64,000 bases of DNA from DAITMV01 sp036834985 (GTDB lineage Bacteria > Pseudomonadota > Gammaproteobacteria > Burkholderiales > Burkholderiaceae_B): the NCBI GenBank assembly GCA_036834985.1, contig DAITMV010000001.1:17628-81627 (forward strand), written 5' to 3'. Below are positions 1-9,339 of the stretch, in pieces. Numbering within the stretch: position 1 is the stretch's first letter; each line of letters opens with the position of its first letter. Under the pieces are notes generated by a model. That model searched no databases and was not told the origin of the DNA. It worked only from the letters and a program-made list of their open reading frames with translations. The translations under genes were made by a program, and so were the position numbers.

Positions 1-559
1 CGCTTTTTAAGCGGGAGATGATCTTGAACACCTCTTCGACCAGGATTGGTGCCAGACCCATGGAGGGTTCGTCCAGCAGCACCACATCCGGGTTCAGCAT
101 CACGGCGCGTGCCATCGCAAGCATCTGCTGCTCACCACCTGACAGGGTACCGGCCTGTTGGTTGCGGCGTTCTTTCAAACGCGGAAACAGCTCCATGGCC
201 CGTTCCAGGTCGCGCTTGATATCACCCTTGGGGCGGCTGCCGGTAAAGCGCGGGAAGGCGCCCAGGATCAGGTTGTCGGTCACGCTCATGGTGGCAAAGA
301 CGCGACGACCTTCGGGCGAATGGGCCAGGCCCATTTTGGCGATGTTGTAGGACGGCAGGGATTCGATACGCTTGCCGCCCAGGCTGATCTCGCCCTGGGT
401 GGGTTTGATCATCCCGGAGATGGCACGCATGGTGGTGGTTTTACCGGCACCGTTTGAACCAATCAGGGTAATGACCTTGCCTTTGGGCACTTCAATGGAA
501 ATATTATGAAGTACCTTGACCTGCCCGTAGCCTGCTTCAAGATTGCGAATAGATAACAT
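1..559 (-). CDS. livF: Branched-chain amino acid ABC transporter ATP-binding protein (partial)
   Basis: ATPase subunit of a high-affinity Liv-type importer, acting on the cytoplasmic face of the inner membrane and powering uptake of branched-chain amino acids or related compounds. I translated it by hand from the ATG at 559: it begins MLSIRNLEAGYGQVKVL, has a Walker A GSNGAGKTT at about residues 34-42, an LSGGEQQMLAMARA signature and a Walker B VVLLDEP. The gene runs off the left edge, so about 186 codons of the usual 230-240 are present. It is the last gene of a minus-strand liv cluster, 23 bases after the LivM-LivG fusion gene. The substrate is inferred from family and neighbours; amides or urea-like solutes are possible for this family. 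Confidence 0.93.
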   Translation of the reverse strand, partial: MLSIRNLEAGYGQVKVLHNISIEVPKGKVITLIGSNGAGKTTTMRAISGMIKPTQGEISLGGKRIESLPSYNIAKMGLAHSPEGRRVFATMSVTDNLILGAFPRFTGSRPKGDIKRDLERAMELFPRLKERRNQQAGTLSGGEQQMLAMARAVMLNPDVVLLDEPSMGLAPILVEEVFKIISRLKS

Positions 560-582
560 GATGTGATTCCTTTTGCGGCGCT

Positions 583-2505
583 TTAAGCGGCTTCACCACC
601 GAGATAGGCTTCAATCACCTTCTCGTCGGCCTGCACTTCTGCAGGTAAGCCTTCTGCAATTTTCTGACCGAAGTCCAGCACGGTGACCTTGTCGCAAATC
701 GACATCACAACGTCCATGTGGTGTTCGATCAGGATCACGGTGATGCCGTGGGTCCGTACCTTGCGGATAATGGCGATCAACTCCTTGATGTCCGGGGCGG
801 TCAGGCCAGCGGCTGGCTCATCGAGCAGCAGCAAGCGAGGGTCCAGTGCCAGTGCGCGGGCAATTTCCAGCAGACGCTGTTTACCGTACGGCAGGTTGCG
901 GGCTTCTTCCATCGCCAGCGACGACAAGCCTACAAACTCCAGCAGGTTCATGGCGCGGGCGCGGGCTTCCTGCTCTTCGTTTTTGTTGCGAGGTGTCTTG
1001 AGGGCCACATCCACAAAGTGACTGTTAAAGGTGTGATGCAGACCCACCAGCACGTTTTCCAGGGCAGTCATTTCACCGAAGAGCTGAACGTTTTGGAATG
1101 TACGGGCAATACCCTTTAGCGCGATGTCTGAGGAGGTGCGGCCTGCGATGGCATCGTCCACAAACTGAATCGAACCTGCGGTTGGAATGTAAATACCGGT
1201 CAGCACGTTCATCATGGTCGATTTACCGGAGCCGTTGGGACCGATCAGACCGTGAATGGTGCCCCGCTTGACAACCAAATCCACCTGGTTGAGGGCTTTT
1301 AGACCGCCAAACTGCATGAGGATTTGTTTGGCCTGCAGAATGTTTTCAGGTCCGCCTTGAGTGGCTGCAGACACTGCGTCACGGCCATCTACGGGGGGGG
1401 CAGGTTCCATCACACGGCCACCGCGCAGCAAGTCTCGGGCTTTACGGACAAAGCCAACAATACCGTCTTGCAGGTAGTACACCACAAACAGGATCATCAG
1501 ACCGAAAATGCTCAGGCGCCAGTCAGTGATGTTTTGCAACCAGTAAGAAAATACCACCAAGCCGACGGTACCTATCACAGGGATGGCCAGCTCTTTGGGC
1601 TCAGCGATTTTGCGGCTAATGGCTACCACGGCACCTACGGCAACGATCACAGCCAATACCACGGCAACTACACGGAAGATTTCAATATCATCCAGCAGCT
1701 TGGGCAACATCACGATGATGATCGAGCCCAAAATGGCGCCCATGCGGGTTTTACGGCCACCCATGATAATCGCCAGCAAGAACAGAATGGTCAGTTCGAA
1801 GTTATAGGTGTTCGGAGAAATGTACTGCTCCGAGTAGGAGTACAAAGACCCGGCCAAACCGGCCAAGCCGGCACTGATCACAAACGCGTAGACCTTGTAC
1901 TTGTATACCGACACGCCCATACAGTCAGAGGCCACGGGGCTGTCCCGCAACGCTTCAAACGCACGGCCCAGATGGGATTTAAGGATGCGGTGTACAAAAA
2001 TCAGGCTCAGCGCCAAAAAGCCGGTCACGATCCAGAAAAATTCCTTTTCGCCGATCGGGCCGCTGCCCAGATCGGGTTTGGGGATTTTCAAACCCATGGG
2101 GCCTTCGGTCAGGAAGGTCATTTCGTTGATCAGGATCTGGATGATGGTCCCGAATGCCAATGTCACCATCGCCAGATACGGTCCGGTGACCCGCAAGGCG
2201 GGCAAGGCCAGGATGGCGCCAAAGACGGCTGTGACTGCAATTGCGGCAGGCACACACACCCATACCGGTGCACCCATGTGGAAAAACAGCACACCTGCTG
2301 TGTAGGAGCCCACACCGAACAAGCCGGCATGGCCCAACGAAACCTGGCCGGTGTAGCCCACCACAATATCTAAGCCAAACAGCAAGATGGCGTAGATCAT
2401 GATGGTTTCAACGAGGTGAATGTAGTACGGGTTGTGAATGGCCAGCGGGAACGCTGCCAGTGCGGCAAAGCCCAGTACGGCCGGAATAATTTGAGTGGCC
2501 TTCAT
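583..2505 (-). CDS. LivM-LivG fusion: ABC permease plus ATP-binding protein
   Basis: A 640-residue fusion of two subunits that are usually separate. Residues 1 to about 355 are a LivM-type permease with many hydrophobic helices and the GYTGQVSLGHAG motif near 50-61. A polar linker follows at about 360-390. Residues 391-640 are a LivG-type ATPase: Walker A GPNGSGKST at 422-430, signature LPYGKQRLLEIARA from about 538, Walker B LLLLDEP at about 558-564 and an H-loop IEHHMD. The frame is open through the linker, so this is a real fusion rather than a sequencing error. The GAAGGTG ribosome site lies inside the end of livH, which ends 3 bases upstream, suggesting coupled translation. It should assemble with LivH and LivF into one importer in the inner membrane. 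Confidence 0.93.
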   Translation of the reverse strand: MKATQIIPAVLGFAALAAFPLAIHNPYYIHLVETIMIYAILLFGLDIVVGYTGQVSLGHAGLFGVGSYTAGVLFFHMGAPVWVCVPAAIAVTAVFGAILALPALRVTGPYLAMVTLAFGTIIQILINEMTFLTEGPMGLKIPKPDLGSGPIGEKEFFWIVTGFLALSLIFVHRILKSHLGRAFEALRDSPVASDCMGVSVYKYKVYAFVISAGLAGLAGSLYSYSEQYISPNTYNFELTILFLLAIIMGGRKTRMGAILGSIIIVMLPKLLDDIEIFRVVAVVLAVIVAVGAVVAISRKIAEPKELAIPVIGTVGLVVFSYWLQNITDWRLSIFGLMILFVVYYLQDGIVGFVRKARDLLRGGRVMEPAPPVDGRDAVSAATQGGPENILQAKQILMQFGGLKALNQVDLVVKRGTIHGLIGPNGSGKSTMMNVLTGIYIPTAGSIQFVDDAIAGRTSSDIALKGIARTFQNVQLFGEMTALENVLVGLHHTFNSHFVDVALKTPRNKNEEQEARARAMNLLEFVGLSSLAMEEARNLPYGKQRLLEIARALALDPRLLLLDEPAAGLTAPDIKELIAIIRKVRTHGITVILIEHHMDVVMSICDKVTVLDFGQKIAEGLPAEVQADEKVIEAYLGGEAA

Positions 2506-2507
2506 GC

Positions 2508-3386
2508 TTACACCTTCTTGATGGCTAATTTACCGAACAGGCCGGCAGGTTTAATGGCCAGAACCAACAGCAGCAGCACCAGTCCTGGAACGTCTTTGTA
2601 GCCTGTGGAGATGTAAAACCCCGTGGTGGTTTCTGCGACACCCAAAATAATGCCACCCACCACAATACCCAGACCGCTGGTCAGGCCGCCGATAATGGCA
2701 ACCGCAAAGGCCTTCAAGCCCAGCACTGCACCCATCGTGGCGCCGGTCAGTGTCAACGGCGCGATCAGAACACCGGCCAGCGCAGCCGTCAGTGATGACA
2801 GGGCATACGAGAAGGTGATCACCAAGCCGGTGTTGATACCCATCAAGGCCGCAGCGTCGCGGTCATTGGAGGTTGCAACCACCGCTTTACCGTAAATGGT
2901 TTTGCGGTTGAAAAATTCAACCGCCAGCATCATCGCCAGCGCACCGACGACCACCAGTACTTCCATCGGCAAAATGTTGCCGCCCAGAAGCTTCATGGGT
3001 GATTCGGGCAGGGGTGACGGGAATTTCAGATCGTCACGGCCCCATACGTTTTCGGCGACGTTCTTGAAAATAATGCCCAACGCAATGGTGGACATGATCC
3101 AGCCAAATTCAGATTTGATCTTGATCGCTGGCCGAACGCCAATACGCTCAACCAAGCTGCCCTGGAACAAACCAAAGACGCAGACAATCGGGAGCATGAG
3201 CCAGTAATTGAGGCCAAAACGATCCACCATTGACAGGCCGACCAATGCGCCAAGCATCAGTGCTTCGCCCTGTCCGAAGTTTAGGGTGCCGGATGTTGCA
3301 AACGTTAACTGATAACCAAATGCAATGACTGCATAGATCATCCCGAGTGCAATACCGCTGTAGACAAGCTGTAGGAGAATTTCCAT
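2508..3386 (-). CDS. livH: Branched-chain amino acid ABC transporter permease LivH
   Basis: Inner-membrane permease of the Liv-type importer, 292 residues, close to the family's usual length. About eight hydrophobic segments are visible, together with the family motifs TSGTLNFGQGEALMLGA near the N-terminus and GLKAFAVAIIGGLTSGLG near the C-terminus. I chose the ATG at 3386 (MEILLQLVYSGIALG); a TTG at 3404 would add six residues and neither has a strong ribosome site. It follows livK after a hairpin terminator and precedes the LivM-LivG fusion with a 2-base gap, so the three are likely one transcription unit with reduced read-through from livK. Confidence 0.93.
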   Translation of the reverse strand: MEILLQLVYSGIALGMIYAVIAFGYQLTFATSGTLNFGQGEALMLGALVGLSMVDRFGLNYWLMLPIVCVFGLFQGSLVERIGVRPAIKIKSEFGWIMSTIALGIIFKNVAENVWGRDDLKFPSPLPESPMKLLGGNILPMEVLVVVGALAMMLAVEFFNRKTIYGKAVVATSNDRDAAALMGINTGLVITFSYALSSLTAALAGVLIAPLTLTGATMGAVLGLKAFAVAIIGGLTSGLGIVVGGIILGVAETTTGFYISTGYKDVPGLVLLLLVLAIKPAGLFGKLAIKKV

Positions 3387-3412
3387 GATGGGGAGTACCA
3401 ACAAAAATGGGA

Positions 3413-3449
3413 CGAAAAAAATGGGCAGAGTCTTGTGGACCCGCCCATT
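3413..3449 (-). terminator. Hairpin with T-tract between livK and livH
   Basis: On the minus strand, a 7-bp perfect stem (AATGGGC at 3443-3449 paired with GCCCATT at 3420-3426), extended by a GTC/GAC pairing after an internal loop, is followed at once by a run of seven T. This has the form of an intrinsic terminator. Because livH, livMG and livF lie downstream in the same direction, it probably acts as a partial terminator that leaves the binding-protein message more abundant than the permease messages. Confidence 0.7.
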
Positions 3450-3461
3450 CTTGATGACAAA

Positions 3462-4703
3462 TTACTTCTTGCCTTGTTTCAGCTGGTTTTTGACCGCTGA
3501 GGCATCTTTCACACGAACTTCAGACGCTTTTTTCTGATCGTCCGTGTAGGCATAGACCACTTTACCGCCCTTGACTTCACCCATGACCGGAATATTGGCC
3601 GTGATGGCTTCGTGGTCATCCTTGGTAAATGGGTGGTTGTAGGTGGTCACAACGCCTTCTACGGGAGTCTTCAGATCTTCCAGTGCCGCTTTGATTTTTG
3701 GACCATCGGTGCACTTGCACTGTTCCATCGCTGCCTTGAGCAGATAGATCGAGTCGTAACCCTGAGCCGCCGATACAGGAGAGTCGATACGGTTGTTCTT
3801 GGGTTTGAAGTTCTTCAGGTAGCTGATGATGAACGCTTGACGCTTGGGTGTGGTCGGTTCCTGAATGAAGGTCTGTGGCATGCGTGCACCTTCACCGCCA
3901 GGGCCGGCGTTGTCGATGTAGTTGGCCATCGACAGCGTCCAGCTGCCGATCATCGGGACTTTCCAGCCCAGCTTGGTCATGCCGTTGGCGATCTGTGCCA
4001 GCTCAGGTCCGATGGCGTAGGTCAGGATCGCTTCTGCACCGGCTTCTTTGGCCTTGAGCAGCTGCGCGGTCATGTCCACATCCTTGATGTTGAATTTCTC
4101 TGTAGCGACGGGCTTGATGCCTTTTTGCTCCAGGGCTTTTTCCAGGTCGGCACGACCGAGCTGACCGTAGTTGGTTGAGTCCGCCAGAATGGCTACTTTC
4201 TTGAATCCGCGACGGACCACGGCCTCCTCAACAATCATTGGGGCCTGGATGCTGTCGTGTGCTGCGTTTCGGAAAATATAGTTTTCGGGTTGGTCAGTAA
4301 ACTGCTTGGTAACGATTGAACCGGTTGCCACGTTATTCATGACCGGAATTTTGGCTTCCTGGTAAAAACGCTGGGCAGCCAGTGATACACCGGTGTTGAT
4401 AAAACCGACGGTGGCCGTTACTTTTTCCTTATTGATCAATTCCTGGGCGATCTGAACGCCGCGTTCGTTTTTGGCTTCGTCGTCGCGCTCAACCAGCTGG
4501 ATCTGACGACCCATGATGCCGCCGGCCTTGTTGATTTCTTCGGTCGCAAGACGCACACCGTCGCGCATGCTCACACCCATCGACGATGAACCGCCTGTGT
4601 AAGGACCGGACACGCCGATCTTGATGGGATCCGCCGCGTAAGAACCTGTTGCCATCACACCCAAAGCGACCGCTGCAAATAATGTTTTCATTTTGAATTG
4701 CAT
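3462..4703 (-). CDS. livK: Branched-chain amino acid ABC transporter substrate-binding protein
   Basis: Periplasmic binding protein of the Liv-type importer, 413 residues. It begins MQFKMKTLFAAVALGVMATG, a Sec signal peptide with probable cleavage after SYA, followed by ADPIKIGVSGPYTGG, the usual opening of the mature family. The start at 4703 is supported by AAGGAG six bases upstream; a longer reading frame to 4898 adds 65 residues with no family resemblance. It is the first gene of the minus-strand liv operon, divergent from the NCS1-kinase gene across a 213-base region. The ligand cannot be read from sequence: amino acids are usual, and amides or urea derivatives are possible given the neighbours. 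Confidence 0.93.
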   Translation of the reverse strand: MQFKMKTLFAAVALGVMATGSYAADPIKIGVSGPYTGGSSSMGVSMRDGVRLATEEINKAGGIMGRQIQLVERDDEAKNERGVQIAQELINKEKVTATVGFINTGVSLAAQRFYQEAKIPVMNNVATGSIVTKQFTDQPENYIFRNAAHDSIQAPMIVEEAVVRRGFKKVAILADSTNYGQLGRADLEKALEQKGIKPVATEKFNIKDVDMTAQLLKAKEAGAEAILTYAIGPELAQIANGMTKLGWKVPMIGSWTLSMANYIDNAGPGGEGARMPQTFIQEPTTPKRQAFIISYLKNFKPKNNRIDSPVSAAQGYDSIYLLKAAMEQCKCTDGPKIKAALEDLKTPVEGVVTTYNHPFTKDDHEAITANIPVMGEVKGGKVVYAYTDDQKKASEVRVKDASAVKNQLKQGKK

Positions 4704-4812
4704 TCTTCTCTCCTTACTTCTTTTGATCTGAATTTCGGTAAATACGGCGTGTTCCATCAGTAGAGACACACAGTTGGCACGACAGTAATTCAGTGGATCA
4801 AGAGTTTCATCG

Positions 4813-4841
4813 GGGAATACCCTCAAGCTAGGGAATATCCT
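4813..4841. promoter_or_regulatory. Tandem 11-base near-identical repeats between livK and the NCS1-kinase gene
   Basis: GGGAATACCCT (4813-4823) and GGGAATATCCT (4831-4841) are 10/11 identical, 18 bases apart start to start, and each is itself close to palindromic. They sit about 110 bases upstream of livK and about 75 bases upstream of the divergent kinase gene. This arrangement suits a dimeric regulator, possibly the response regulator encoded at 8377-9324. Function is inferred only. The rest of the region 4704-4916 shows no other clear signal. Confidence 0.35.
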
Positions 4842-4916
4842 GATGGGTTCGGGGGCTTGTGGCCGTGGCATGACGATTGCTTGCTCAATGAGCACCATCC
4901 ATCACCTTAACCATTC

Positions 4917-7900
4917 ATGCCTTACCCCCACCCTGCCATCGACCGGGGGGCGTGCCTGCCTACCACCCCACAGACACCCGACGGCGCTGCCACGCAGCGG
5001 GTGGTCAAGATCAGGCGCGACTACAACACCTGGGCTGCCAATGAGTCGCTGGAAGATTACGCGCTCCGGTTTACGCCACGCAGCTTTCGCAAATGGTCGG
5101 AAATTCAGGTGGCCAATACCGCGTTTGGTGCTGCCTCATTTCTGGTGCTGGAGGCCGTGGGTGCGACCATGCTGGTCAACTATGGGTTCATCAATACCTT
5201 TTGGGCGATTCTGGCAACGGGTTTGATTATTGTGCTGACGGGCATTCCGATCAGTTACTACGCAGCCACGTATGGCGTAGATATGGACTTGCTGACGCGG
5301 GGAGCGGGGTTTGGGTATATCGGTTCGACCATTACCTCACTGATCTACGCATCATTTACGTTTATCCTCTTTGCGCTCGAGGCGGCCATCATGGCCTATG
5401 CGCTGGAGTTGTATTTCGGCCTGTCGCCTCCGGTGGGTTATCTGGTGTGTGCCTTGGTGGTCATTCCTCTGGTGACCCACGGTGTGACCTTGATCAGTCG
5501 CTTGCAGATCTGGTCCCAGCCCTTGTGGCTGGTTCTTTTGGCCCTCCCCTATGTGTTTGTGTTTGCCAAACACCCGACGGTGCTGCAAGACATCCAAACT
5601 TATGCTGGTGCCCAACAGAGTGCATCTTGGGCGATGCCCGCTTTTGGTGCGGCATTAACCATCGGTGTTGCCCTGATTACGCAAATGGGCGAGCAGGTCG
5701 ATTACCTGCGCTTTATGCCCCCTCGCACCCAAGACAATACCGGTCGTTGGTTTGGCGGTATGTTGATGGGGGGCGTAGGCTGGATTTTTATGGGTGTGTT
5801 CAAGATGATAGGTGGCGCCCTGCTCGCGTATCTGGCTTTGCAGGCACTGGTGCCCCAAGCCAAGGCCGTGGATCCAAACCAAATGTATTTTCTGGGATTT
5901 ATGCAGGTGTTTGAGTCACCCCGTGTGGCGCTGGCAGTTACCGCCTTGTTTGTGATCATCTCCCAGTTAAAAATTAACGTCACCAATGCGTATGCAGGGT
6001 CATTGGCATGGTCCAACTTTTTTGCACGCCTGACGCACAGCCATCCGGGGCGGGTGGTCTGGGTGGTGTTCAACACACTGATTGCGCTGGTGTTGATGGA
6101 GCTGGACATGTTCCAGGCACTTGGACAGGTGCTGGGCCTGTATTCCAATGTGGCGGTGGCCTGGATTGTGACGGTGGTTGCTGACCTGATGATCAACAAG
6201 CCCTTGGGGCTCAGCCCCCGGGGGATTGAGTTTAAGCGGGCCTATTTATATGACATCAACCCGGTGGGGGTGGGGTCGATGTTGATCGCATCGACGGTAT
6301 CTGTGCTCGCGTTTCTGGGCGTGTTCGGAGGCATGGCGCAATCGCTGTCGGCGTTTATCGCGATGGGCTGTGCGCTGGTGTGCTCGCCCCTGATTGCCTG
6401 GTTGACGCACGGCAAATACTACCTGGCGCGGGAGCCGGCCGATGACACGGGTCAACCTGTGCGTTTGAAAGCCCGCCACGATATTTGCTGCATCTGCGAG
6501 AAAGCCTATGAAGGCGAAGACATGGCGTATTGCCCGGCTTATCAGGCGAGTATTTGCTCCTTGTGTTGTTCGCTCGATGCCCGGTGCGATGATTTGTGCA
6601 AGCCCCACGGTCGCATTGCAGCCCAGTGGACCGCCATACTCAAGTCGGTGGTACCGCAAAGCTGGTGGCGGTTGATGGAGTCGGGCCTGGGCCGTTACTT
6701 ATTGCTGATGGGTTTGCTCTTGCCAGTGGTGGCCATGGTGCTGGGATTGATTTTTTACCATCAACGTTTGTCGGCTGGTCCCCAGCCTCCCGGGTTTGAA
6801 CATCATTTGGAACAGATTTTTATCCGTTCCTTTGCGTCGCTGTCGCTGGTGTGCGGTGTGGTGGTATGGGTGCTGGTCTTGACACACAAAAGCCGTACGG
6901 TGGCTCAGGAGGAGTCCAATCGCCAAACCTTTTTGCTCATGCAGGAAATTGACTCACACCGCAAAACCGATGAGCAATTACAAAAGGCCAAACAAGGCGC
7001 CGAGTTGGCCAATCAGGCCAAGAGCCGTTATGTGACAGCCATCAGTCACGAGCTCAGAACCCCGTTAAACAGCATCCTGGGCTATGCACAAATTCTGAAT
7101 GATGATTTGTCGATTCCGGAACATCGTCGGCAGGCCGTTAGCGTAATCAAACGTAGCGGTGAACATTTATTGTCATTGATTGAAGGCACACTGGATATTG
7201 CCCGCATCGAAGGGGGGCGGCTCACCCTGGAGACTGCCCCGTTGGACTTCCCGGCTTTGCTCACGGAGCTGACGCAACTGTTTGAAGTCCAGGCGCAACG
7301 TAAAGGCATCGAGTTTGCGTTTGTCGTAGACGGCAAGTTGCCCGCGTGTGTACGCACTGACGAAAAACGCTTGCGGCAAATCCTGATCAATGTGATTGGC
7401 AACGCGGTTAAATTCACACGGATGGGACGGGTCGCGTTGCGGCTTAAATATGGACGAGAGATGGCGGTGTTTGAGATTGAGGACACTGGGCCGGGCATTG
7501 CGGCCGATGAGTTGAACCGCATTTTTGAACCTTTTGTGGTAGGAGTGCACAGCGTCGGATCCGCTGGCGGCAGTGGACTGGGTCTGACGATCAGCAAAAT
7601 GCTTGTGGATTTGATGGGTGGAGAAATGACCGTGCACAGCCAGGTGGGTGTGGGGACTACTTTTCGTATTCGTCTCTTTTTACCGCAAGTGCATCAGGGC
7701 AGCGAGCAAGGGTTGACCGAACGTCATCGGCGGCAAGGCTACCTCGGACCACGGCGGCAAGTGCTGGTGGTCGATAATGAAAAAGTAGACCGGGAGCTGA
7801 TGATTAATGTGCTGTTGCCCATGGGATTTGAGGTATACACCGCCGCCAGTGGGATGCAATGCATCGAGATGCTGACCTACCTCAAACCCGATGTGATTTT

Positions 7901-8387
7901 GATGGACCTAGCGATGCCCGGCATGGACGGCTGGCAAACCATAGACCACATCCGCAAGCACACCGATTGCAAGGCACACGTAGCCGTCGTGTCTGCCAAC
8001 GCGTTTGATAAGCACATTGATAACCCAGTCGGCTTGGAGCCCAAACATTTTATTCTCAAGCCGGTGCGCATCAACCGATTGCTCGACTGGTTGGGCGAAT
8101 CCCTGGGGCTGGAATGGACCTACGAACAACCGCGCCCAACTGATCAGGCGATCAAGCCGTTGATAAGCCTACACGATGACCGGGCTGAGTTACCAGAGCG
8201 TCCAGCGATCAAACCCCTTGAGCAAATGATTGCCATGGGTTATCTCAAAGGCATTTTGCGAGAACTGGATACGCTAGAGAAAGACCAGCGGGCGTCGGAA
8301 TCCTTTTTGACGACCATGCGCCATCTGGCGCGAACTTTTCAGTTTGAAACCATGCAAAACGTATTAAAGCGAGTCCATGATGCGTGA
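4917..8387 (+). CDS. NCS1-type permease fused to hybrid histidine kinase/receiver
   Basis: A 1156-residue membrane sensor. Residues about 40-500 form a multi-helix domain resembling NCS1 (purine/cytosine/allantoin-type) permeases. Residues 521-564 form a Cys-rich cluster (Cys 524, 525, 527, 539, 547, 550, 551, 557, 561 and His 564) that could bind zinc or another metal. Two more helices lie at about 592-615 and 638-656. The kinase follows, with phospho-acceptor His711 in SHELRTPLN, an N-box around Asn829, DTGPGIA and GSGLGL, and then a receiver domain with acceptor Asp997 in VILMDLAMPGMDG. The fused-transporter design resembles CbrA, whose transporter-like part is of another family. The gene overlaps its response regulator by 11 bases. 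I infer that it senses a nitrogen compound and acts on the flanking liv or urea genes. The N-terminal start is uncertain by up to about 30 residues. Confidence 0.9.
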   Translation: MPYPHPAIDRGACLPTTPQTPDGAATQRVVKIRRDYNTWAANESLEDYALRFTPRSFRKWSEIQVANTAFGAASFLVLEAVGATMLVNYGFINTFWAILATGLIIVLTGIPISYYAATYGVDMDLLTRGAGFGYIGSTITSLIYASFTFILFALEAAIMAYALELYFGLSPPVGYLVCALVVIPLVTHGVTLISRLQIWSQPLWLVLLALPYVFVFAKHPTVLQDIQTYAGAQQSASWAMPAFGAALTIGVALITQMGEQVDYLRFMPPRTQDNTGRWFGGMLMGGVGWIFMGVFKMIGGALLAYLALQALVPQAKAVDPNQMYFLGFMQVFESPRVALAVTALFVIISQLKINVTNAYAGSLAWSNFFARLTHSHPGRVVWVVFNTLIALVLMELDMFQALGQVLGLYSNVAVAWIVTVVADLMINKPLGLSPRGIEFKRAYLYDINPVGVGSMLIASTVSVLAFLGVFGGMAQSLSAFIAMGCALVCSPLIAWLTHGKYYLAREPADDTGQPVRLKARHDICCICEKAYEGEDMAYCPAYQASICSLCCSLDARCDDLCKPHGRIAAQWTAILKSVVPQSWWRLMESGLGRYLLLMGLLLPVVAMVLGLIFYHQRLSAGPQPPGFEHHLEQIFIRSFASLSLVCGVVVWVLVLTHKSRTVAQEESNRQTFLLMQEIDSHRKTDEQLQKAKQGAELANQAKSRYVTAISHELRTPLNSILGYAQILNDDLSIPEHRRQAVSVIKRSGEHLLSLIEGTLDIARIEGGRLTLETAPLDFPALLTELTQLFEVQAQRKGIEFAFVVDGKLPACVRTDEKRLRQILINVIGNAVKFTRMGRVALRLKYGREMAVFEIEDTGPGIAADELNRIFEPFVVGVHSVGSAGGSGLGLTISKMLVDLMGGEMTVHSQVGVGTTFRIRLFLPQVHQGSEQGLTERHRRQGYLGPRRQVLVVDNEKVDRELMINVLLPMGFEVYTAASGMQCIEMLTYLKPDVILMDLAMPGMDGWQTIDHIRKHTDCKAHVAVVSANAFDKHIDNPVGLEPKHFILKPVRINRLLDWLGESLGLEWTYEQPRPTDQAIKPLISLHDDRAELPERPAIKPLEQMIAMGYLKGILRELDTLEKDQRASESFLTTMRHLARTFQFETMQNVLKRVHDA

Positions 8388-9324
8388 GCCCCCGAGCGGA
8401 CAGATGGTCCTGATTGTTGATGATGCGCCGGATAACCTCGCGGTGATGCATGATGCACTGGACGAGTCAGGCTACCAGGTACTGGTGGCCACCAGTGGCG
8501 AAACCGGTTTACAACGTGCCCGGGCCAATTCACCCGACCTGATTTTACTTGATGCCATGATGCCGGGCATGGATGGCTTTGAAGTAGCCCGTCGATTAAA
8601 AGCAGACCCGGCCACCGAGCATATTCCGATTATTTTCATGACGGGGTTAACCGAGACTGAACACGTGGTGGCGGCATTCGAGGCCGGTGGAAGTGATTAT
8701 GTCAGCAAGCCGATTCGTCCGATGGAGGTGCTGGCCCGCATGGCGGCGCAACTGCACAGTGCACGGATGGTGCATCAGGCGCGCACCGCCATGGATGCCT
8801 TTGGGCATGCGACCCTGTCGGTTGAGGCGGCGACCGGACGCATCGTTTGGCAAACACCCCTGGCCCGCAAATTGATGGCGGAGTACTTTACGCCCGGCTG
8901 CGATGTATTGCCCGATCGTGTGCAAAACTGGGCCCGGCAATCTATCGCGGCACGCGCGCAGGGGCAGGAGGTCCCGCCGTTGTCGATTATTCAAAGTGCG
9001 CGGCGCTTGAGTTGTTCGATACATGCACCCGTGGACCAGTCTGAATGGCTCTTTGTGTTGTATGAGGAGTCTGATGCCGCGTTGCTCGACGCCATGATGT
9101 ATGCCTTTAAGCTGACTGTTCGCGAGTCCGAGGTTCTGTACTGGGTGATCAAGGGCAAAACCAACCGCGACATTGGCGATATTTTGGGTACCAGCCCACG
9201 GACAGTGAACAAGCATCTTGAACATGTTTTCGAGAAGCTGGGTGTTGAAACCCGTACGGCAGCCGCTGCGCTGGTGATGCAAAAGGTGCGCTCGCTGGCA
9301 CAGCCACAAAGCGCAGCTGCTTGA
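8377..9324 (+). CDS. Response regulator, receiver plus LuxR-type HTH
   Basis: A 315-residue cytoplasmic regulator. The receiver domain at about 10-125 has the acidic pair at 15-16, phospho-acceptor Asp59 in LILLDAMMPGMDG, a Thr in MTGL and Lys in SKP. A middle region of about 110 residues has no motif that I recognise. The C-terminal DNA-binding domain is LuxR/NarL type (LTVRESEVLYWVIKGKTN, then RTVNKHLEHVFEKLGV). The start overlaps the end of the NCS1-kinase gene (two adjacent ATG codons at 8377 and 8380), so the pair is translationally coupled and almost certainly a cognate two-component system. The urea operon starts 95 bases downstream, making it a likely target; this is inference. Confidence 0.92.
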   Translation: MMREPPSGQMVLIVDDAPDNLAVMHDALDESGYQVLVATSGETGLQRARANSPDLILLDAMMPGMDGFEVARRLKADPATEHIPIIFMTGLTETEHVVAAFEAGGSDYVSKPIRPMEVLARMAAQLHSARMVHQARTAMDAFGHATLSVEAATGRIVWQTPLARKLMAEYFTPGCDVLPDRVQNWARQSIAARAQGQEVPPLSIIQSARRLSCSIHAPVDQSEWLFVLYEESDAALLDAMMYAFKLTVRESEVLYWVIKGKTNRDIGDILGTSPRTVNKHLEHVFEKLGVETRTAAAALVMQKVRSLAQPQSAAA

Positions 9325-9339
9325 ACTAAAAAGGACCTA

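Noticed and set aside
1324..2373. Long plus-strand open frame (349 codons) opposite the LivM-LivG gene
   Set aside because: Composition rich in His/Gln/Asp with no family pattern; it mirrors a strongly supported gene on the other strand.
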